Shown one piece after another: positions 62,662 to 64,000 of a DNA stretch of 64,000 bases. The DNA is from JAJXWB01 sp046349085 (GTDB lineage Bacteria > Pseudomonadota > Alphaproteobacteria > Rhizobiales > Beijerinckiaceae), in contig JAXMDA010000013.1 in NCBI GenBank assembly GCA_046349085.1, positions 1-64,000 of the forward strand. Direction: 5' to 3'. The notes below the pieces were generated by a model that did no database searches, had not been told where the DNA came from, and saw only the letters and a list, made by a program, of their open reading frames with translations. The translations under genes were made by a program, and so were the position numbers. Positions within the stretch are counted from its first letter, which is position 1, and every line of letters starts with the position of its first letter.

Positions 62662-63545
62662 TGATGCAGGAAGGCAGCCGCTTCGTCCATGGCGCGGCGC
62701 GCCTCCGGCGTCCATCTGTTCGCGAAGACGAAGACGTGGGGCATGTCGCGCTCCACGCAGGTTTTCGTCGCGACGCCGGCCTGTTTCGCCCGCTCCGCCG
62801 CGCGAAGACAATCGTCCAGCAGGATTTCCGTGTCGCCGACCGAGAACAGGATCGGCGGCAGGCCCGTATAGTCGCCGTAAAGCGGCGAGGCCAGCGGATT
62901 GCGCGGGTCCTCGGGTCCGAGATAGGCGGCCGCGATCGTCTCGATGCCGTCGGACACCAGAAGCGGATCGCGCGTGGCGTTGCTCTTCATCGTCTCCCCG
63001 GTGATCGCAAGATCGGTCCAGGGCGAGAAGGCGATGGCCGCGTCCGGCAAGGGCAGGCCCTTGTCGCGCAAGTTGAGCAGTAGCGCCAGCGTCAGGCCGC
63101 CGCCCGCCGAATCGCCTGCGACATAGGCCGGCCCCTGCGCCGCCGCGCGCAACGCCGACCACGCGGCGGTGGCGTCGTCGAGCGCGGCCGGGAAGGCGTG
63201 CTCGGGCGCGAGCCGATAGTCGGCCGCAAACACCCTGAGGCCGCGCCGCGCGAAAGCGCCGGTGATCGCGCGATGCGTGCGCGGCGACATGCCGACGTAG
63301 CCGCCGCCGTGCAGGTAGAGCAGCGTGCCCGTCGCCGGGGTCGCCTTCGCCTCCACCCATTCGCCGGGCACGCCGCCGAGCGTCGCCGGCGCGAAGGTCA
63401 CGCCGCGCGGCGGAAAGGACCGCGCCGAATTGAACACGCGCCGCACGTCATGCGGCGTCTTCGACTTGGCCAGCCCGCGCTTGACGGTATGGCGAAGCGC
63501 AAAATTGATGAATCGGGATCTCAGGCTTGTCATGACGTCGCTCAT
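62640..63545 (-). CDS. alpha/beta hydrolase, hormone-sensitive-lipase family
   Basis: 301 residues. LLYLHGGGYVGMSPRTHR (HGGG oxyanion loop), ADYRLAPEHAFPAALDDATAAW, YVAGDSAGGGLTLALLLNLR (nucleophile Ser), DPLLV...GDTEILLDD (Asp) and DMPHVFVF (His). Carboxylesterase/lipase acting on short acyl esters. ATG 63545 overlaps the stop of the upstream SDR (ATGA). The C-terminus AGVKPA is encoded by the repeat array. Confidence 0.92.
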   Translation of the reverse strand: MSDVMTSLRSRFINFALRHTVKRGLAKSKTPHDVRRVFNSARSFPPRGVTFAPATLGGVPGEWVEAKATPATGTLLYLHGGGYVGMSPRTHRAITGAFARRGLRVFAADYRLAPEHAFPAALDDATAAWSALRAAAQGPAYVAGDSAGGGLTLALLLNLRDKGLPLPDAAIAFSPWTDLAITGETMKSNATRDPLLVSDGIETIAAAYLGPEDPRNPLASPLYGDYTGLPPILFSVGDTEILLDDCLRAAERAKQAGVATKTCVERDMPHVFVFANRWTPEARRAMDEAAAFLHQAGVKPA

Positions 63546-64000
63546 TTCATCGCGCGTTCGATGCCGCGCTTCATGATCTTCCAGTAGGTTCCGGGCATCA
63601 GCCGTTGCAGGATGTCGCCGCGCCGCGCGTCCGCGCCGATCAGCACGCGCGGCGCGCGCCGGTCCACGCCATCGAGAATGATGCGCGCCGCCACGGCCGG
63701 ATCGGTCGTCAGGAAGGCGTCGAACTTCTTCATTTGCTCTTCGAGCTCGGTCGAATTCACGCCGGCGGGAATGCGCGCGGACAGCGCGATGCTCGTGCGT
63801 ATGCCGCCGGGATGAACGACGGTGACGCCGATATTCGTCTCGCCCAGTTCGTGCCGCAGCGATTCCGAAAAGCCGCGCAGGCCGAACTTGGCGGCGCAAT
63901 AGGCGGTCTGGCCGGGCGGCGCCACCAGTCCGAACAGGCTCGATATATTCACGATATGCGCCATCGGGCGGGCCTTCAGCGCCGGCAGGAACGCCTTGCA
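63542..64000 (-). CDS. short-chain dehydrogenase, 5' end outside window
   Basis: The C-terminal about 152 residues of a classical SDR: HIVNISSLFGLVAPPGQTAYCAAKFGLRGFSESLRHEL with Ser and YxxxK, then GVTVVHPGGIRTSIA. The frame continues past base 64000 (KAFLPALKARPM at the edge). The tail GDILQRLMPGTYWKIMKRGIERAM is typical of SDRs beside lipases. Overlaps the hydrolase start (ATGA), forming an operon. Confidence 0.9.
   Translation of the reverse strand, partial: CKAFLPALKARPMAHIVNISSLFGLVAPPGQTAYCAAKFGLRGFSESLRHELGETNIGVTVVHPGGIRTSIALSARIPAGVNSTELEEQMKKFDAFLTTDPAVAARIILDGVDRRAPRVLIGADARRGDILQRLMPGTYWKIMKRGIERAMK

Overview
The window is high-GC DNA from an alphaproteobacterium, most likely of the Hyphomicrobiales (Rhizobiales). 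The main evidence is the cell-cycle set ctrA, chpT, sciP and a DUF1134/eipA-type gene, together with the gene order uvrC-pgsA-moaD-moaE and the families DUF992, DUF2852, YbjN and extensin-like. A placement near Beijerinckiaceae/Methylocystaceae is only a guess. Most of the window is ordinary chromosome. I see no rRNA, tRNA, CRISPR array or insertion sequence.

Layout. 1-5 kb: secreted or membrane proteins, a tandem MaoC hydratase and a Crp/Fnr regulator beside a DUF2892 gene. 5-12 kb: two minus-strand operons, uvrC-pgsA-moaD-moaE and lgt-midA-pgeF (the latter with 4-bp start/stop overlaps), then ubiK. 12-17.5 kb: ybjN, greA, carB with a terminator in its leader, and a small cytochrome c. 17.5-19.7 kb: an HTH protein next to a stretch of about 1.3 kb that is much poorer in GC and holds only gene remnants. 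19.7-27 kb: uvrB, a candidate structured RNA, an aspartate aminotransferase and an EF-G paralogue lacking the catalytic His. 27-39 kb: DUF2852, a membrane/CrtI-like oxidoreductase fusion, extensin-like lipoprotein, P450, Kir-type potassium channel, FMN glutamate-synthase-like protein, and a TetR-EmrA-EmrB efflux locus with two operators.

39-51.6 kb is a cell-cycle and motility block: a coiled-coil membrane protein, eipA, cysQ, chpT, cheA-cheW-cheY-cheB-cheR (mostly overlapping), ctrA, fliJ, a YbhN-like membrane protein and sciP. Full or 7/8 CtrA boxes (TTAA-N7-TTAA) lie before eipA, chpT, ctrA/fliJ and sciP, so one region carries the CtrA regulator, its phosphotransferase, its inhibitor and likely targets.

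51.6-64 kb is a catabolic region: universal stress protein, enoyl-CoA hydratase, hydrolases, a GntR regulator with matching operators before itself and an acyl-CoA dehydrogenase, then an uncharacterised internally duplicated Cys-rich protein translationally coupled to two SDR dehydrogenases, a lone molybdenum hydroxylase large subunit, a TetR regulator and a hydrolase/SDR pair.

Several families of dispersed palindromic repeats occur. Two copies sit in frame inside uvrC and uvrB and add residues to those proteins. uvrB also has a short AT-rich patch over a conserved helicase segment.
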